A program made the translations under genes and the position numbers. The notes under the pieces are model-generated. The model was not told where the DNA came from. It did no database searches and worked only from the letters and a program-made list of their open reading frames with translations. DNA of 49,137 nucleotides from Zoopage sp. CT-All. Lineage: Eukaryota > Zoopagomycota > Zoopagomycetes > Zoopagales > Zoopagaceae. Positions 28,789 through 40,348 of the stretch are shown in pieces; position 1 is the stretch's first letter; every line of letters begins with the position of its first letter. The stretch spans positions 1-49,137 of the forward strand of contig QZWS01000010.1 in NCBI GenBank assembly GCA_004114245.1. Reading direction: 5' to 3'.

Positions 28789-31127
28789 TCAAGATGGCAC
28801 AAGTACTGGCGCCAGCGCCTGGAACTCATCCTTGACCAGCCACTTCGATCCATCTTTGCGCGCCAATTCTTTGATTTTGACCTCCATCTGCCGCTTGGAG
28901 CTCTCCGGAAACCTAGCCATGCCATCAGAAGTGGCACCGGGATTCAATCGCACATACTTCTCATGCAATTCACTAGCAAGCTTTGCAATACCCTTGATAC
29001 TCCCGTGGACCGCCTATTTGGGCAGTTGTCAGCGCTTGGGGTGCTCTTGATCGTCCTACCTGAATGATGAATGGAATGGCCTCGTCGGGAACATCTTTTA
29101 CACGCGCCCCAACCCGCTTGGACATATCCAACCCGCTAGCGTCCGCCAAAATGGAGGCCTTCTTGGCAGTGGTTGCGAGTGCAACGGGATTCTTTACAAT
29201 TTCGAATGGATCAATCGGACCACAGTTCCACACTAGGTAAACTGGTAGGCACCAACAAGCGTCAGGCAATTATACCTGGACAGCGTATGGCCTCGAATAG
29301 CAGCCAGTTGGTATGCTGAGTATCCAGCAATGTTGACTTGGCCATACTGCCATCCGTCGTGCCAAGGCCGAAAAGATTGACACCGTGCATATTTATAGTT
29401 AGCGACTTTAGCGGTATTCGCTTCTAGTCAGCGTTTAGCATCGAGGTATGCGTATACCCACAGTCGCACCTTGTTCTTGTCAGACTTGACCTGTGCAGTC
29501 TTCTTGGCACCGTGAGCCATGCCGTCGTTATCAATCATAGCATGCGCCTTTTCCTCGTCCGATTCGCCATCCGTTTCACTCTGGCTGTCACTGGACGCTG
29601 CGTCGTTGACGCCTTCGTCACTGGACAGATGCCCGTCGCGCACCACCCAGTCCTCGTCATCTTCTTCATCACTGCCCCAGTCCGCCCCATTGACCGCCCC
29701 AGTGACTACCTTCCCACCAGAGCCAGCGCGCGCAACAGGCTCATCATCATCTTCCTCATCTTCCGACCTCAAGTCTTCCCCGTCCTCGTCGCACACCCAT
29801 TCAGCCTCGCTATCGTACTCATAATCGAGGGCACCACGATCCTGCTTGAATGGCCGACGTGGACTTAGACTTGGCACGAAGTCCATGCTGGCAACATTCT
29901 GCGTGCCATAGAACGCAGGACGGTGGTCTTCGTGGAAGCAAAGTAGTTTAATTACCCGGGATTGTGAGAGGCCTTCAGTGGCGGCGAAATGGACGATTGG
30001 GAACCTGCGGCTGCTGGCTTCCATCACCCATGAGGAGATAATTCCATGAACGTCTACCCCGTGGTGGTTATGACGCGGTATATGGAGGCAGCGACACTAA
30101 CCCATTGCCACATCATCGTCCTGAAAAATAATTGAATCGACACATCGCATCCCGTCAGTACCGAGGTGATTTCGACGTACCTCTCCTGGTGCGGGTCCAA
30201 GGGTGGCCGTTGGTTTGAGATAGAACGGACGGAAAACAGCAGAAAAGTCGGAAACGCATTCTATGGACCAGTCAGTGGCCACACTATTTGCAGACAAAGC
30301 GCATACCAGCAAGCGGTCCTTCCTGACGAATCTTTTTGGCGACGGGCATGAAGAACGTATTTAGTCGCTTCTGTGACTGCTCAGCAATGTCGGCGTTAGC
30401 AATCATAGAGCATGGAACGCTCGAACCTGTTCTTTTGCCAGCCTTGCGTCTTCCTATACCAAAAGACGAGATGAATGCACGACGGGAGAGACAAGGGGAG
30501 CATACGATGCGCTTGCGTTCAGCCTCCCTGGCCTCTTTCGCCGCAGCCTTGGCCCGCTCCTTTTCCTCACGCAGCCTCACTCTCTCGGCCTCCTTTTCCT
30601 CTTTCAACAGTCGGGCCTCTTCCTTCTCTGCCTCACGTTGCGCCCTCACCTGTTCCTTGAGCTGACGTTCGGCCAATTTTACACGCTCCGCCTCGTCTCG
30701 AGCACGTTTCGCCTCTTCTCGCTCAGCCTCGCGCTGCAGTCGAAGTTGCTCTTTTTGAACACGTTCAGCCAGCTTGACGCGTTCGCGTTCAGCACGATCA
30801 ATGTCCTTACGCTCCTTCTCGGCCTGCTTCTCGACCTGCTTCTCGGCTTGCTATTGTAAGTCGCGTTACCCATGCAATTCAATTAGCACACCTCCACACC
30901 TTTTTGAGCCTCTCGGATTCTCGGTCGGACTTGCTTGCCGCACGAAGCGCGGCTGCTGCTAGCTCCGGCGCAGATTCTGCAGGTTGGCTTCGAGCATGAG
31001 GCCCATCGCTGCTGGCCTGCGCTGTTACAGCCGTGCACATGCTTGGCACGACAGAAGACGGCGACCTCGACGACTCTGACCAGGACTCTTCCGCTGAAGA
31101 TCGCGTATCGGCGTCGACGGCGGTCAT
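28789..31127 (-). CDS. RLF2: Chromatin assembly factor 1 large subunit (Rlf2/Cac1/p150)
   Basis: Ten minus-strand exons: 31127-30900, 30850-30506, 30453-30427, 30379-30307, 30260-30181, 30120-30102, 30053-29470, 29423-29276, 29232-29060 and 29013-28789, giving 633 residues. CAF-1 deposits H3-H4 behind the replication fork with PCNA. In order: a Ser/Ala-rich N-terminus, a long KER helix (QLRLQREAEREEAKRARDEA onward), QSQKRLNTFF, the ED region (VIKLLCFHEDHRPAFYGT, GALDYEYDSEAEW and a Glu/Asp run), and the C-terminal winged helix (SSKRQMEVKIKELARKDGSK then WLVK). QKRLNTFF is the kind of motif that binds PCNA. All nine introns (43-60 bp) are GT-AG. An ATG at 31226 would add 33 residues but overlaps the divergent PPR gene, so 31127 is preferred. 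Confidence 0.88.
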
Positions 31128-31186
31128 GGGCGGCGACGCGGAGACGGTCAGCAAGGTGGGGCCTGCCACGCTACACGTGATCGCGC

Positions 31187-32323
31187 ATGCACTTTCACCT
31201 CCATGGCCGTCTGTTGCGGACGCCACCCATCCGCTCGCCGCCGCGCCCTGCCGCCGCGTTTCTCCTTCCGTTTATTTGCGTGGCATCGTCAGCTGCTGGT
31301 GCTGCTTCGCCCCGCCGTTCACTGGTGCTTGCAGCAGCCGCCCCACCCTCTTCATCCAGCACCCCTGCCTCCGACGACGCGTCGCACGAATCGCCCACTG
31401 GCTCGGACCAGTTTTTGCGAGACACTATTGGCAGGCGCGTGGCAGCAGAGGAGCGGCGGCATGCGCACTTCACGCTCCGTCGACGCAGATGCGGGGTGAC
31501 ACCGCCCACCAGCCGCCGATGCACTCGCGCTACTGAATACGGGTTGGCGGCACGTATGCATGATATGGCATTAGAGCAGCGTGTGGTACGGGAAGTATCG
31601 TCTGGTGCGCCAGCACCGCATGAGCACAAGTCAAGGACGCTACAGCTCAATCTCCGATTAACGCGAATTCTGCGTGATATCACCCCGCGTTATCCCGGCC
31701 GCGCCGCTAGCCTTATCCGAGATATCATCTTCAATGAGTGCGGAATCAATGCGACTGATATCCATGCTGATGCCGCAACATACACGATTCTGATGCGTGC
31801 GTGCCAGCAGGCAGGAGACATGCGTGGTGTGTTGGAAGCGTTCGACACCATCCAGCGAATATCTCGTCACAGCCAAGGACAGGCGGAAGATGGGGATGTT
31901 GACGGGGATGCGGTGGCCAGAAGCATCGCGTTCCAAGTCATCGCCAACCCACTGCACTCCTCCGCCAATCCCACATTAGCAGCCACCACCGCCGACGCCC
32001 TCTTTCACCGCCTCACGCCCTCCCAGAGCAACAACGCGTATATACACGCCATAGTCCTCCGTGCATGGCTGCGTGCATCCAATCCTACGGCCTCGCTCGC
32101 TGCGTACTACCGCATGCGCGCTGCAGGCTTCTGTGTGCGCGAAGATACCCTGGGCTGGCTCATCGAGGTGCTTGTACATCACTCTCGCACCAGTCTGCAG
32201 AACGTGCAGGCGGTGGTAGCAGATGCTGGGGGCTGGGCACACCGACGCAGGGCCCGAGTGCAGGAGGCGTTGATGGCACGGTGGCGCCACGAGATGGACA
32301 GGGTGGAATCGAGGAGCAAGTAA
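31187..32323 (+). CDS. Mitochondrial PPR-like protein
   Basis: Single exon, 378 residues. The N-terminus (MHFHLHGRLLRTPPIRSPPR, then Ala/Ser-rich) is basic and without acids, as in mitochondrial presequences. A pentatricopeptide-type repeat is visible at about residue 190 (DAATYTILMRACQQAGDMRG then VLEAFDTI), and a second weaker one near 275 (SNNAYIHAIVLRAWLRASNP then TASLAAYYRMR). Such proteins bind organelle RNA. I cannot name the orthologue. The gene is head to head with the CAF-1 gene, 59 bp between the chosen starts. Confidence 0.65.
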   Translation: MHFHLHGRLLRTPPIRSPPRPAAAFLLPFICVASSAAGAASPRRSLVLAAAAPPSSSSTPASDDASHESPTGSDQFLRDTIGRRVAAEERRHAHFTLRRRRCGVTPPTSRRCTRATEYGLAARMHDMALEQRVVREVSSGAPAPHEHKSRTLQLNLRLTRILRDITPRYPGRAASLIRDIIFNECGINATDIHADAATYTILMRACQQAGDMRGVLEAFDTIQRISRHSQGQAEDGDVDGDAVARSIAFQVIANPLHSSANPTLAATTADALFHRLTPSQSNNAYIHAIVLRAWLRASNPTASLAAYYRMRAAGFCVREDTLGWLIEVLVHHSRTSLQNVQAVVADAGGWAHRRRARVQEALMARWRHEMDRVESRSK

Positions 32324-32365
32324 ATCCAGGCATTGTACACCCTCCGTGACATGTGACTCGTTATC

Positions 32366-32977
32366 ATGCATCCACTTGTGGATGATCCCCGCTCGCCGTT
32401 CCGTCTGCCGCCGCGGCGAGCGCACTTGAACAGCGCACATCCGAGAGGCACACAAACACAGCCCCCGGAGGCATCAGTGGTGGTGGACCAGGAGAATGCT
32501 GCTGTCCCCGTCGCCATTGCCACTGCCACTGCCTCCGTCGCCATGGCCCCCATCTCCATCCCCCGTCCCCCACCACTCTCCCTCAACCGACCTGCACTCG
32601 GCGAAATCGATGTCAAGACCATGCCAGAGTACCAGCATCTGTTCAATTCGCCCGCGACGGCGGCTGTGCAGGCGGCTGCCTCCGTGGACGCCGACGAGTC
32701 AATGCTGGAGGACGACACGCCCCTCTTGCCGTCACCCGTCGATCATCACACCCCCTCCCGCCCCGTCACTACCAGCACCACCACTGCCACCGGGACGGGC
32801 TCCGCCAAGCTGCTAGCGCGCTTCCAGGCCGTACCTCGAAAAACTAAGTCCCCCCCGATGCAGACTCGCCGCGTCACGCGTGCGATCAACAGGCCCCGCA
32901 CGGATCGGGACGCTGCGTCCCCGACCACACTGTCTGTGCGCAAGCGGCGAGGTCCAAAGACCGGCAGCAGGGAGTGA
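32366..32977 (+). CDS. Small disordered protein
   Basis: Single-exon frame of 203 residues beginning MHPLVDDPRSPFRLPPRRAH. No domain recognised. It is rich in Pro, Thr, Ala and Arg, with a DQEN segment near residue 40, a conserved-looking patch LGEIDVKTMPEYQHLFNSP (residues about 78-96), an acidic stretch (DADESMLEDD) and a basic C-terminus (RKTKSPPMQTRRVTRAINRP). It might be a nuclear regulatory protein. It lies 42 bp after the PPR gene and 74 bp before MRI1, all on the plus strand. It is retained as a gene because the frame is open, GC-rich and fills the gap. Confidence 0.5.
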   Translation: MHPLVDDPRSPFRLPPRRAHLNSAHPRGTQTQPPEASVVVDQENAAVPVAIATATASVAMAPISIPRPPPLSLNRPALGEIDVKTMPEYQHLFNSPATAAVQAAASVDADESMLEDDTPLLPSPVDHHTPSRPVTTSTTTATGTGSAKLLARFQAVPRKTKSPPMQTRRVTRAINRPRTDRDAASPTTLSVRKRRGPKTGSRE

Positions 32978-33051
32978 GACATGTTACTGCGTCGTTTGTG
33001 TATCTAGTACTGTATTTCTTGCCCTTGACACCACCTTCAAGACTGCTCATC

Positions 33052-34224
33052 ATGGAGGCCATCCGCTTCGAGGTCGCCACCGGCGAACTACACGTCCTCG
33101 ATCAGCTATTGCTTCCGCACGAGACAACGTACATTGCAGTCACGTCTGCGCACGATGGCCATCGCGTGGTGCGAGACATGAACGTACGCGGGGCGCCGGC
33201 GCTTGCCATCACCGCCGCTTTGTCCCTCGCCGCCGAGCTGCGCCGACTCGATGTCGCCACCGCCACGCTCGAGTCGCCTGCTGACGTGTTTCGTTTGATT
33301 GAAGAGCGCTGGGCGTTCTTGGTCACTGCGCGCCCAACCGCTGTCAATCTGGACGACGCTCGTCGCTCGCTCGTTGCCCAGTGCCGCGCCTTTCTCCTAG
33401 CCACCGCGAGCACCGCTGCTACAGCGCAGGATATGATCGACTTTTACTGCGAGGCGGCGAACGCGTTCTTTTTGCAAGACGTGCAGGCAAATCTGGCACT
33501 GGCAGGGCATGGCGCGCGCTGGCTGCTCAACCGGCTCGCAGCAGAGTCCACCACATCCTCGGACGAGGAGCTCCGGGTCCTCACGCATTGCAATACGGGT
33601 GCGCTCGCAACGTCGGGCCATGGCACCGCCCTTGGAATGATTCGCACCCTCCACTCCATCATTGCATCGCCCGAGAACACGTCCAAATTGACCTCAATCC
33701 ATGCATTCAACACGGAAACGCGCCCATACAACCAAGGATCGCGTCTCACCGCGTACGAGCTTTTACACTCCGGAATCCCCGCCACCCTCATTGCCGACTC
33801 GGCCGTCGAAGCCTTGCTCAGCTCGCGCCGCATCCACGCAGTGATCGTTGGCGCTGATCGTGTCACGCGTCGTGGCGACACGATCAACAAAATCGGCACG
33901 GCCGTTCTTGCACGCGTCGCCAAGGCACACAACGTCCCGTTCATCGTCTGCGCACCCACGACAAGCATCGATGTGAGCATGGACCATGGCAAGGAGGTAA
34001 CGATCGAAGAGCGCTCCGACGCCGAGTTGACCTGTGCCGTTGGTCTGCTTTCCGACGGCTCCGGCTTCGCCAAGGTCAAGGTCGCGCCTCATGGCGTGCG
34101 TGTCTGGAATCCCGCATTCGATGTGACCCCCGCCGAGCTGGTCACTGCTATTGTTTCCGAACGGGGGGTGATCGAGGCTGCTGTCGACACCGGTGTGTAT
34201 GACCTCAAAACGTTTGTGGCGTGA
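33052..34224 (+). CDS. MRI1: Methylthioribose-1-phosphate isomerase
   Basis: Single exon, 390 residues from the ATG at 33052. The enzyme converts 5-methylthioribose 1-phosphate to methylthioribulose 1-phosphate in methionine salvage; it belongs to the eIF2B-alpha/MtnA fold. Visible signatures are RDMNVRGAPALAITAALSLA, the catalytic cysteine in LTHCNTGALATSGHGTALG, TRPYNQGSRLTAYELLHSGI, and the catalytic aspartate in VIVGADRVTRRGDTINKIGT. The C-terminus has the usual VRVWNPAFDVTPAELVTAIV. The frame is open upstream to 32974, but the alignment starts at MEAIRFEV. With methionine synthase at 8-12 kb the window holds both a remethylation and a salvage step. Confidence 0.96.
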   Translation: MEAIRFEVATGELHVLDQLLLPHETTYIAVTSAHDGHRVVRDMNVRGAPALAITAALSLAAELRRLDVATATLESPADVFRLIEERWAFLVTARPTAVNLDDARRSLVAQCRAFLLATASTAATAQDMIDFYCEAANAFFLQDVQANLALAGHGARWLLNRLAAESTTSSDEELRVLTHCNTGALATSGHGTALGMIRTLHSIIASPENTSKLTSIHAFNTETRPYNQGSRLTAYELLHSGIPATLIADSAVEALLSSRRIHAVIVGADRVTRRGDTINKIGTAVLARVAKAHNVPFIVCAPTTSIDVSMDHGKEVTIEERSDAELTCAVGLLSDGSGFAKVKVAPHGVRVWNPAFDVTPAELVTAIVSERGVIEAAVDTGVYDLKTFVA

Positions 34225-34258
34225 GCATCAATGAAGCCCTATTTCTAGATCTCGGCAA

Positions 34259-36934
34259 CTACATCCCTTCACCTCCAATCCTAGCATTGCCTGGAAACCA
34301 TGTGTACAGCCACTCTTTGGCATTTGGCTGTTCCTTCCATTCCCTCGATAGCCAGACCTCGACATTTGCAAGGAGGTCCTGTCGCTGGGCTTTGCGCATA
34401 AACCAGCCAAGCGTCTCTACCGTTCGCTGTCGCGGATCAATCTTCAGCAGCGATGCGTCTTGGCACATCGCCTTGACGGCGAGCTCGGGGTAACCAAGCC
34501 GCGATATGCATTCAATGTACGTTTCAACAATCTTGATATTCGGTCGCGGCAATGGCAAGGGTAATATGTCCGTATCTGCTGAGGAGTGAGTACGCGAATC
34601 GTCAGCTGCCGACTTTGCAGCGTCGCTCTGTCCATGTACATGGAGCAGTTCAAGCCACAGGCCGACTGCTCGATGAAGGCGACCAGCATGACCGCAGGCG
34701 TCGAAATAGTTGACCAGCGTGAATGTGTCGACGCCCACTGATGAAAAGCGTCGCATATCAAAGTGCTGGAGCGCTTCTTGCGTTCCATCCTTGCCCATCA
34801 TGGCCCATGCCGTAAGCAGAGTGTTGGATAGCGCGAGTCCATAATTCACAGACCTGAAATTCGGTGCAAACTGTCCATGCATGGTCGATCGCGCCCCAAA
34901 CGTGTTCTGCCTTATTGTTGGATCAAGTGATATGCGGTTTTGGAGATCTCGTAGACGGTCGATATTGCGGTCGGATGCATACACGCTGGCCAGTCTCCTA
35001 TAGGCGTACGGATGCGACGCGACACCGCGCTCGATCATGTCCTCAAGGACCTTTTCGGCCATGCCTGAGTGCTTGCTGAAGCAAAACGTGCTCATCATGG
35101 ATATGTACTGATTGCTCTCAGCCTGGGGCACATCGCTGTAGAGCATCATGTGCTTTACCCATCGATCCGAATGGATTTCGTCGAGCTCGTCATGCCTATT
35201 CGAATCGTGCGTATACCTGTCGCGCCAATGGCAGTAAACTCTCCATGCTTCTTCAACGTTTCCACGTTTTAGCCATTCGTGGACCACAGGCACGTGCCAC
35301 CGTGCTGTTGTTACCAAGGATGTTCGACCTTGGAGCTCGGCCTGGTGCACTTGCGTAAAAAGGAGCTCCTGTGCCTTCGCAACATTGCCGCTGCTGATCC
35401 ATGCTAGGATAGGTATGGTGATACCACTCAAGGGTAGTTGAGATCCAACCAAATCAGCGAAATGCCGCCAGCACTCTTCGATTTCCTCTGCCGAGGCGCC
35501 TGCCTTACTCATTGCTTCGGGCATGCTGGTTACGACCTCGCGTTTGAGAGGAATACCACGCGCCTGAAGGTGCTTGACGATTTTTTGAGCGTTTTCATAA
35601 TTCCCATGTGCTGCCGATTGCTGGAGAAATCCAATGCAAATTTGATAGAAATTGGTGTCGTTTAGCAGCGTGTTTTTAGAGCAGCGTTCGATCCACGACC
35701 ACGCAGCCGCAATACCCGCTTCAGTCTGTAACGCCAACGCCGAGCATACTAAATCTTTGTAAAGCGTCGGACCAGGAGTGATCCCGATTTTGATGGCCTT
35801 GTTAAAGATGTCAAGAACGTCATCGTAAGTCCCGCATACTCGCTGTATGTTGGCCAGAGCGTTGATTACAAGCGTCCTATTCTCCGCTGAAGCGTCCTCC
35901 CACGACGTACGCCAAAGTAGATCAAATATTGTTCTGGAGAGCTTCTGGGCGAATTTTCGCCGACCTTCTTCCGCGTCGAGATTCATGACATCATCTTCGT
36001 CCTCGATAAACTTGCGACTTTGAGTTATATATTTGGTACTGTGGACAAGAAACCGGCGAATTACTCTCAGCGCTGAGCGAGCCGATCTGTCGATCATAGC
36101 CACTTTCCGCGCCTCCATGTTATGGACGATCCAGGCGACCACATCGAGTTCATCGGTGTTACCATGAGTCTCGAGTGTTTGCAGAACCACTTTGCATGTG
36201 TGCTTGTTCCATGCAGTAGTTTCCTCCGATAACTCGATCGGCGAGGAAACATTCATCTCGAGAATGCGAACGGCGCCCGAAACGTCGCGAGCATTATCCG
36301 ATGCAATGGCAAGATATGTCCAGCACCGAGCATCCATTTTCAGCCCCACGGCCTCCATTAGCTCGTATACGTTCCATGCATAGTCTCCTCTCCAAGCGAA
36401 CGCAAATATACGCAGCGAGCCGCGGGCGGTGTTGACGTCGAGGATGCGTCTTTTCGCGAAATACTGAACGATTCGTTTTACGACCGTGAGCGTGGCGGTG
36501 TCATAGTTTTTACCCAAACCGGTGCAAGCCACTGCCATCACATAGCTCTTCATGCTGCGGACACAGTAAGGCGGCATGGGGGTGTTCGCATTTGGTCCGT
36601 TCTCGAACAAGGCAAGCTGCGCGTCGATGGCATCGGTGGCCGGCTGAAGACGCGTCGCCGTTAGCTCACCTGACGTGTAAAAGGCATTGATGAGACCCTC
36701 TATGCAGTTCTTCTCGGATGATGGTGGCGCTTCACGGAGAGCGTGCTTGGAGGCTGCGGGCGCATGGCGCCCTGCGCGAAAGGTCGCATTGGACATCGCC
36801 CGCGTCTTGCTGGGCGCTCCGAGCCCGTGCCGAATCTTGCCCATTGCCGCAACGGACGATGCGGATCTTGCCAGCGCCATACGCGAGTTAACTCGAGCCA
36901 ACAAGCGTTGCGCATGGCTGCCGCATGCCGACAT
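34259..36934 (-). CDS. Large mitochondrial pentatricopeptide-repeat protein
   Basis: Single exon, 891 residues. The N-terminus (MSACGSHAQRLLARVNSRMA, then Arg/Ser/Ala-rich) looks like a mitochondrial presequence. The body is helical with repeat units of about 35 residues, for example ANIQRVCGTYDDVLDIFNKA followed by IKIGITPGPTLYKDLVCSAL, FCFSKHSGMAEKVLEDMIER and VNYFDACGHAGRLHRAVGLW. These fit PPR motifs. Candidate roles are mitochondrial RNA processing, stability or translation; I cannot assign a specific orthologue. It converges with MRI1 (stops 34 bp apart) and starts 71 bp after the RGS gene stop, same strand. Confidence 0.8.
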   Translation of the reverse strand: MSACGSHAQRLLARVNSRMALARSASSVAAMGKIRHGLGAPSKTRAMSNATFRAGRHAPAASKHALREAPPSSEKNCIEGLINAFYTSGELTATRLQPATDAIDAQLALFENGPNANTPMPPYCVRSMKSYVMAVACTGLGKNYDTATLTVVKRIVQYFAKRRILDVNTARGSLRIFAFAWRGDYAWNVYELMEAVGLKMDARCWTYLAIASDNARDVSGAVRILEMNVSSPIELSEETTAWNKHTCKVVLQTLETHGNTDELDVVAWIVHNMEARKVAMIDRSARSALRVIRRFLVHSTKYITQSRKFIEDEDDVMNLDAEEGRRKFAQKLSRTIFDLLWRTSWEDASAENRTLVINALANIQRVCGTYDDVLDIFNKAIKIGITPGPTLYKDLVCSALALQTEAGIAAAWSWIERCSKNTLLNDTNFYQICIGFLQQSAAHGNYENAQKIVKHLQARGIPLKREVVTSMPEAMSKAGASAEEIEECWRHFADLVGSQLPLSGITIPILAWISSGNVAKAQELLFTQVHQAELQGRTSLVTTARWHVPVVHEWLKRGNVEEAWRVYCHWRDRYTHDSNRHDELDEIHSDRWVKHMMLYSDVPQAESNQYISMMSTFCFSKHSGMAEKVLEDMIERGVASHPYAYRRLASVYASDRNIDRLRDLQNRISLDPTIRQNTFGARSTMHGQFAPNFRSVNYGLALSNTLLTAWAMMGKDGTQEALQHFDMRRFSSVGVDTFTLVNYFDACGHAGRLHRAVGLWLELLHVHGQSDAAKSAADDSRTHSSADTDILPLPLPRPNIKIVETYIECISRLGYPELAVKAMCQDASLLKIDPRQRTVETLGWFMRKAQRQDLLANVEVWLSREWKEQPNAKEWLYTWFPGNARIGGEGM

Positions 36935-37005
36935 TGCAGGCGGTATTTTGACAGAAATGCATTTCGCTGATGCTGGATGTCAACAAGTACAGAATATACA
37001 GCATT

Positions 37006-39981
37006 CTACTTGCGGCCATTGCCAGTGAGCATGGCCTCAAAGCTCTTTTGGAGCTTCACCATGCACCCGAGTCCGCTGGGCCCAAGCCTGTCGTGGTTGT
37101 CAGCGTTGGCGTAAAGCTCGCTGTCAGACTCGACACCAAGAAGCTTGAGGTGTTTGCCGCCTCGGCCTCGGCTGATTGTGGTCGCCTTGCGCAGCGGTGC
37201 GGAGGAGCGCTCCTCAATGACCGACTGATTGAGTATCCCTGAAATGCTGGGGCTGGCAATACCACTGCCGCTGCCATTGCTGGCTGCAAAGAGGCGTGTG
37301 GGGGATACAATTTCCACGCTTGACGCCCGTCGATGCACCATCCTGCGTGATGGGCCGACGGTAACAGTGGGACGGCGGTCATTGTGAACTCCGCTCTCGC
37401 TTGCGATCCGTCCGCGCTCCAACTGGCCCTCCCTGTGACTTTGTTTTTGCGTGAGGCTCCGCCGCGGCAGGCCCGGCGAGTCTGATACATCTTTACTGCG
37501 ACCACTGAAGCCCATCAACGAGGCGGACGGCAGCCTGGCATTGGATCTCTTTGCCGCGTGCTGGTCGGTCGCGCCTACCGCGTCATCTTCCAGCATCACG
37601 CGCTCCATCTCCAACCCAAACATGACGCGACAGAACTCGGCAACAAGTTCGCAGGTAAGAACCTCGACAGGGGTGCGTCGTCGAGACCCGAGGCCAAAGT
37701 GCTCCTGATCGGCAACGACACCAGCGTTGCGCCGTTGAATTGCATTACTGATCTCGCCAGCGCTGGATCGCGCAAGGTACACCTGAAGCCACTTGACGGC
37801 ACGACGGCGCTCTGATTCGCCAAAAACGTTGCCTCCACCCAGCTCCTCGCGCATCAGCTTGAACCAATGGGCGTGTTCAAATCGCTGGTACGAATCATCC
37901 AGCAATTGATGTATAGCGTCGGCAGCTGGAAGGAAGCAATGTTGCAGTGTAATCGGATCTGTGCTGTGATTCTCGACTAGATCGATGATGGGCGATCTGC
38001 ACTTGGCCGTTAGATTGACTTCCAACGGTGCCGACGGCTTGATGAAAACGTCAATAAGCTGAACGGCCGCATCGCGCCTCTCTTTCGCGTTCCTAAAATG
38101 AAACAACTGATAGTGCTGCACCTCGAACCAGGAGAACTAGTCACATGTCGTGGATGTGAAAATAGTACAAAGGGGCCATACCAAGTTCTCGCTGCTGTAC
38201 TCGTCAAGAAGAAACCTGAGGAAATAGCACAGTGGTAGTCGCGACTTCATCAGCATTTTCAGTCCGCCATGCTCAATCTCGCGCACACAAATGTCTGCTG
38301 TCGGTGTCTCGCCAAAAAAGCTTGCCAGCTTCTTGGACGTGCGAGTCTGAGGGGCCTTGGAGCCAGTGGAATGCGATCCTATGGAAGCCGCGTCGCCGCA
38401 TGACCCATCATCGATGGAAGAGCGACAGGAGCTAAAATCTTCTGGAATGGGGATCATCGCGACAGGACGTCCGCCACGCCCCTTGGTCCTGACACCCTGC
38501 TGCGTCGTGGTCCAAAGTGCACGGGTAAGAAGCGAGGTGTACTCATGAGAGGGGGTCGAGTTTGGCACCGCTTCCGGCGAATTGCCGCCAGCGCTAGTGA
38601 TTTCAGCCTTCATAAAGGAGTGCGAGCTGTCGAAAGAGGCAGGCGAAAAGAGCATGCTGATTGTGTCCGCTCTGGCTCGATACGTTCCTAGGGCCATCGG
38701 GACTTCACGAGGTGGGGACAGGACGTCAAGCTCATTATTGATGATCAGCACGTCTGGGCATTGCGAACGATGGGACTCGTACTCTCGTGCATTGGTTAGA
38801 GTAGAGGAAGTAGCGCTAGTAGATGGGGCGCTGCTGGCAACTGACGGAAGCGGTGGCAGAGGCAGAGCACCAAATTTAGTCTTGATAGCATTGGTGATGA
38901 CCAAAAGCTCAGTCTCGCCTGTCGCTGCATCGTCTGATTCAGCTGAAAATTCGGCACTGCTCGCAGCACTTTCCGCACTAGCGAGTGCAAATGCATCGAC
39001 CCTCGTTGCAGGGAACCGACGCTTCTTGGTGAGCGTGAATACGGCAGGAGTGGACTTGTGACCGAGGCGTCGGCGATCAGCAGCAGCAGCGCCGGCCATC
39101 CGCGAGACTGTAGTGGATATTGGTGTCAGCGGGGGAGGTGCAGAGTCGGGGGACACGGGGGAGAATGACGAAGCGGAGGTCTGTGCGGCGGTGTTGGCTG
39201 TAAGCTTCTGAAAGGTAATTCGACCCGCACTGCGACGGGGCCGTACTACACTTCTGTTTGTCGCCGCACCGTTTACCGGCTGCTTGGTGGACGGCCGTGA
39301 GCCGTCGGCGGTGTTGGGCCGACGCTGCACGACACGGCCGCACCCAAGATTTGGATCTGATTGAGGAATGAACCGAATTTGGGGCATTGGCGGTGCTGCA
39401 TCGACGGAGTGAGCGGGGCTGTAGCCCAACCGGGGCAATAAGCTGTGCGCACGCAGCACTGCGCCATTCGTGATGGAGCGTTTTCGAGAAGAATTTGCGG
39501 GCATCAGCGCCTGCAGCCTCGAGTCACTGGAATCCTCTGCATCGTCGGAGCTACCCAGATGCTCGAGATCGGACGAGCTCGCAGCATTCTCGAGGAGACA
39601 GGTGGAGCCCGGCGAAGCATCGAACATGGAGCGGCGAATGTTGGAGCAGCGCTGTTTCTGCGCCGATCCGCGGCTTTGCGACGCAGCGAGATAATCCTGG
39701 TAGTAGCTGCTCACCTCCATCTGAATGCGTGGATGGATGCGCTGTGCTGGGGCCGAGGAGGGAGGGGGCCGGAGGAAAGGGGCGGCGCGAGACAAGCTGT
39801 CGTCCGAGCCAACAGACGCCTTGTGCTTCGCACTGCTTTTGCGCCTTGATCGCCGAGGCTGCAGATCCATGGGATGCTCTGTCGGTGCTGTGTGTCTTCG
39901 GGCAGGATAAGGGGCGGCTGTCAGGCACGGGCCGCGTGATGGCAGTTGATGCCGTGACCTGCTGACACCAAACAGAGCCAT
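37006..39981 (-). CDS. RGS-domain protein
   Basis: Two minus-strand exons: one ending at 38182 and one at 38136-37006. The start is at 39981 (MALFGVSRSRHQ, 976 residues) or 39870 (MDLQPRRSRRKSS, 939 residues). The 45-bp intron splits the RGS domain exactly inside its signature: KSRLPLCYFLRFLLDEYSSE, NL, then FSWFEVQHYQLF, followed by APLEVNLTAKCRSPI and ADAIHQLLDDSYQRFEHAHW. RGS proteins accelerate GTP hydrolysis by G-alpha subunits. The domain sits near the middle; both ends are long, Ser/Arg-rich and disordered. Such a layout suggests a regulated, possibly phosphorylated signalling protein. A GTAAGG near 40005 hints at an upstream non-coding exon or another start. Confidence 0.8.
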
Positions 39982-40348
39982 CAGCCAACCACGCCGCGGG
40001 ATCCTTACCAAGATGAAGCAATTGCGACCAATAGCATGCTGGCTGTAATAACTGCAGCCACCAACCTAATCTCCACCACGCTTCTCCACCATCATATGTT
40101 GATCACAAGGTTGTTGAGTGCAAACCTTATCAGGCTGAGCCGTCGCTTGCTAGCATGTAGAAGCCAGCCTCCCGCCCATTGACTCTTGAGAAGGCATGCG
40201 TGGATCAATAGCCGGTGTGTTCTGCCAGTCCATTCAAGATGCCATGTCCCGGTCTCTCTTTTCTCCTCTACCAGCCAACCGCACCAACCGCACTAACATC
40301 CAACACATCCAACACACACTACACCTCTGCAACAGCGCACCACTTGAA
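39982..40348. other. Intergenic promoter region
   Basis: About 370 bp between the divergent starts of the RGS gene and the secreted Pro-rich protein. It includes AACC(A/G)CACTAAC-like and CCAACACATCC-like short repeats around 40278-40320. The plus-strand frame is open from 40196, but the signal peptide begins only at 40349. Confidence 0.4.

Noticed and set aside
38582-39061. 159-codon plus-strand frame within the RGS gene
   Set aside because: Antisense shadow of the Ser-rich N-terminal region of the RGS gene.
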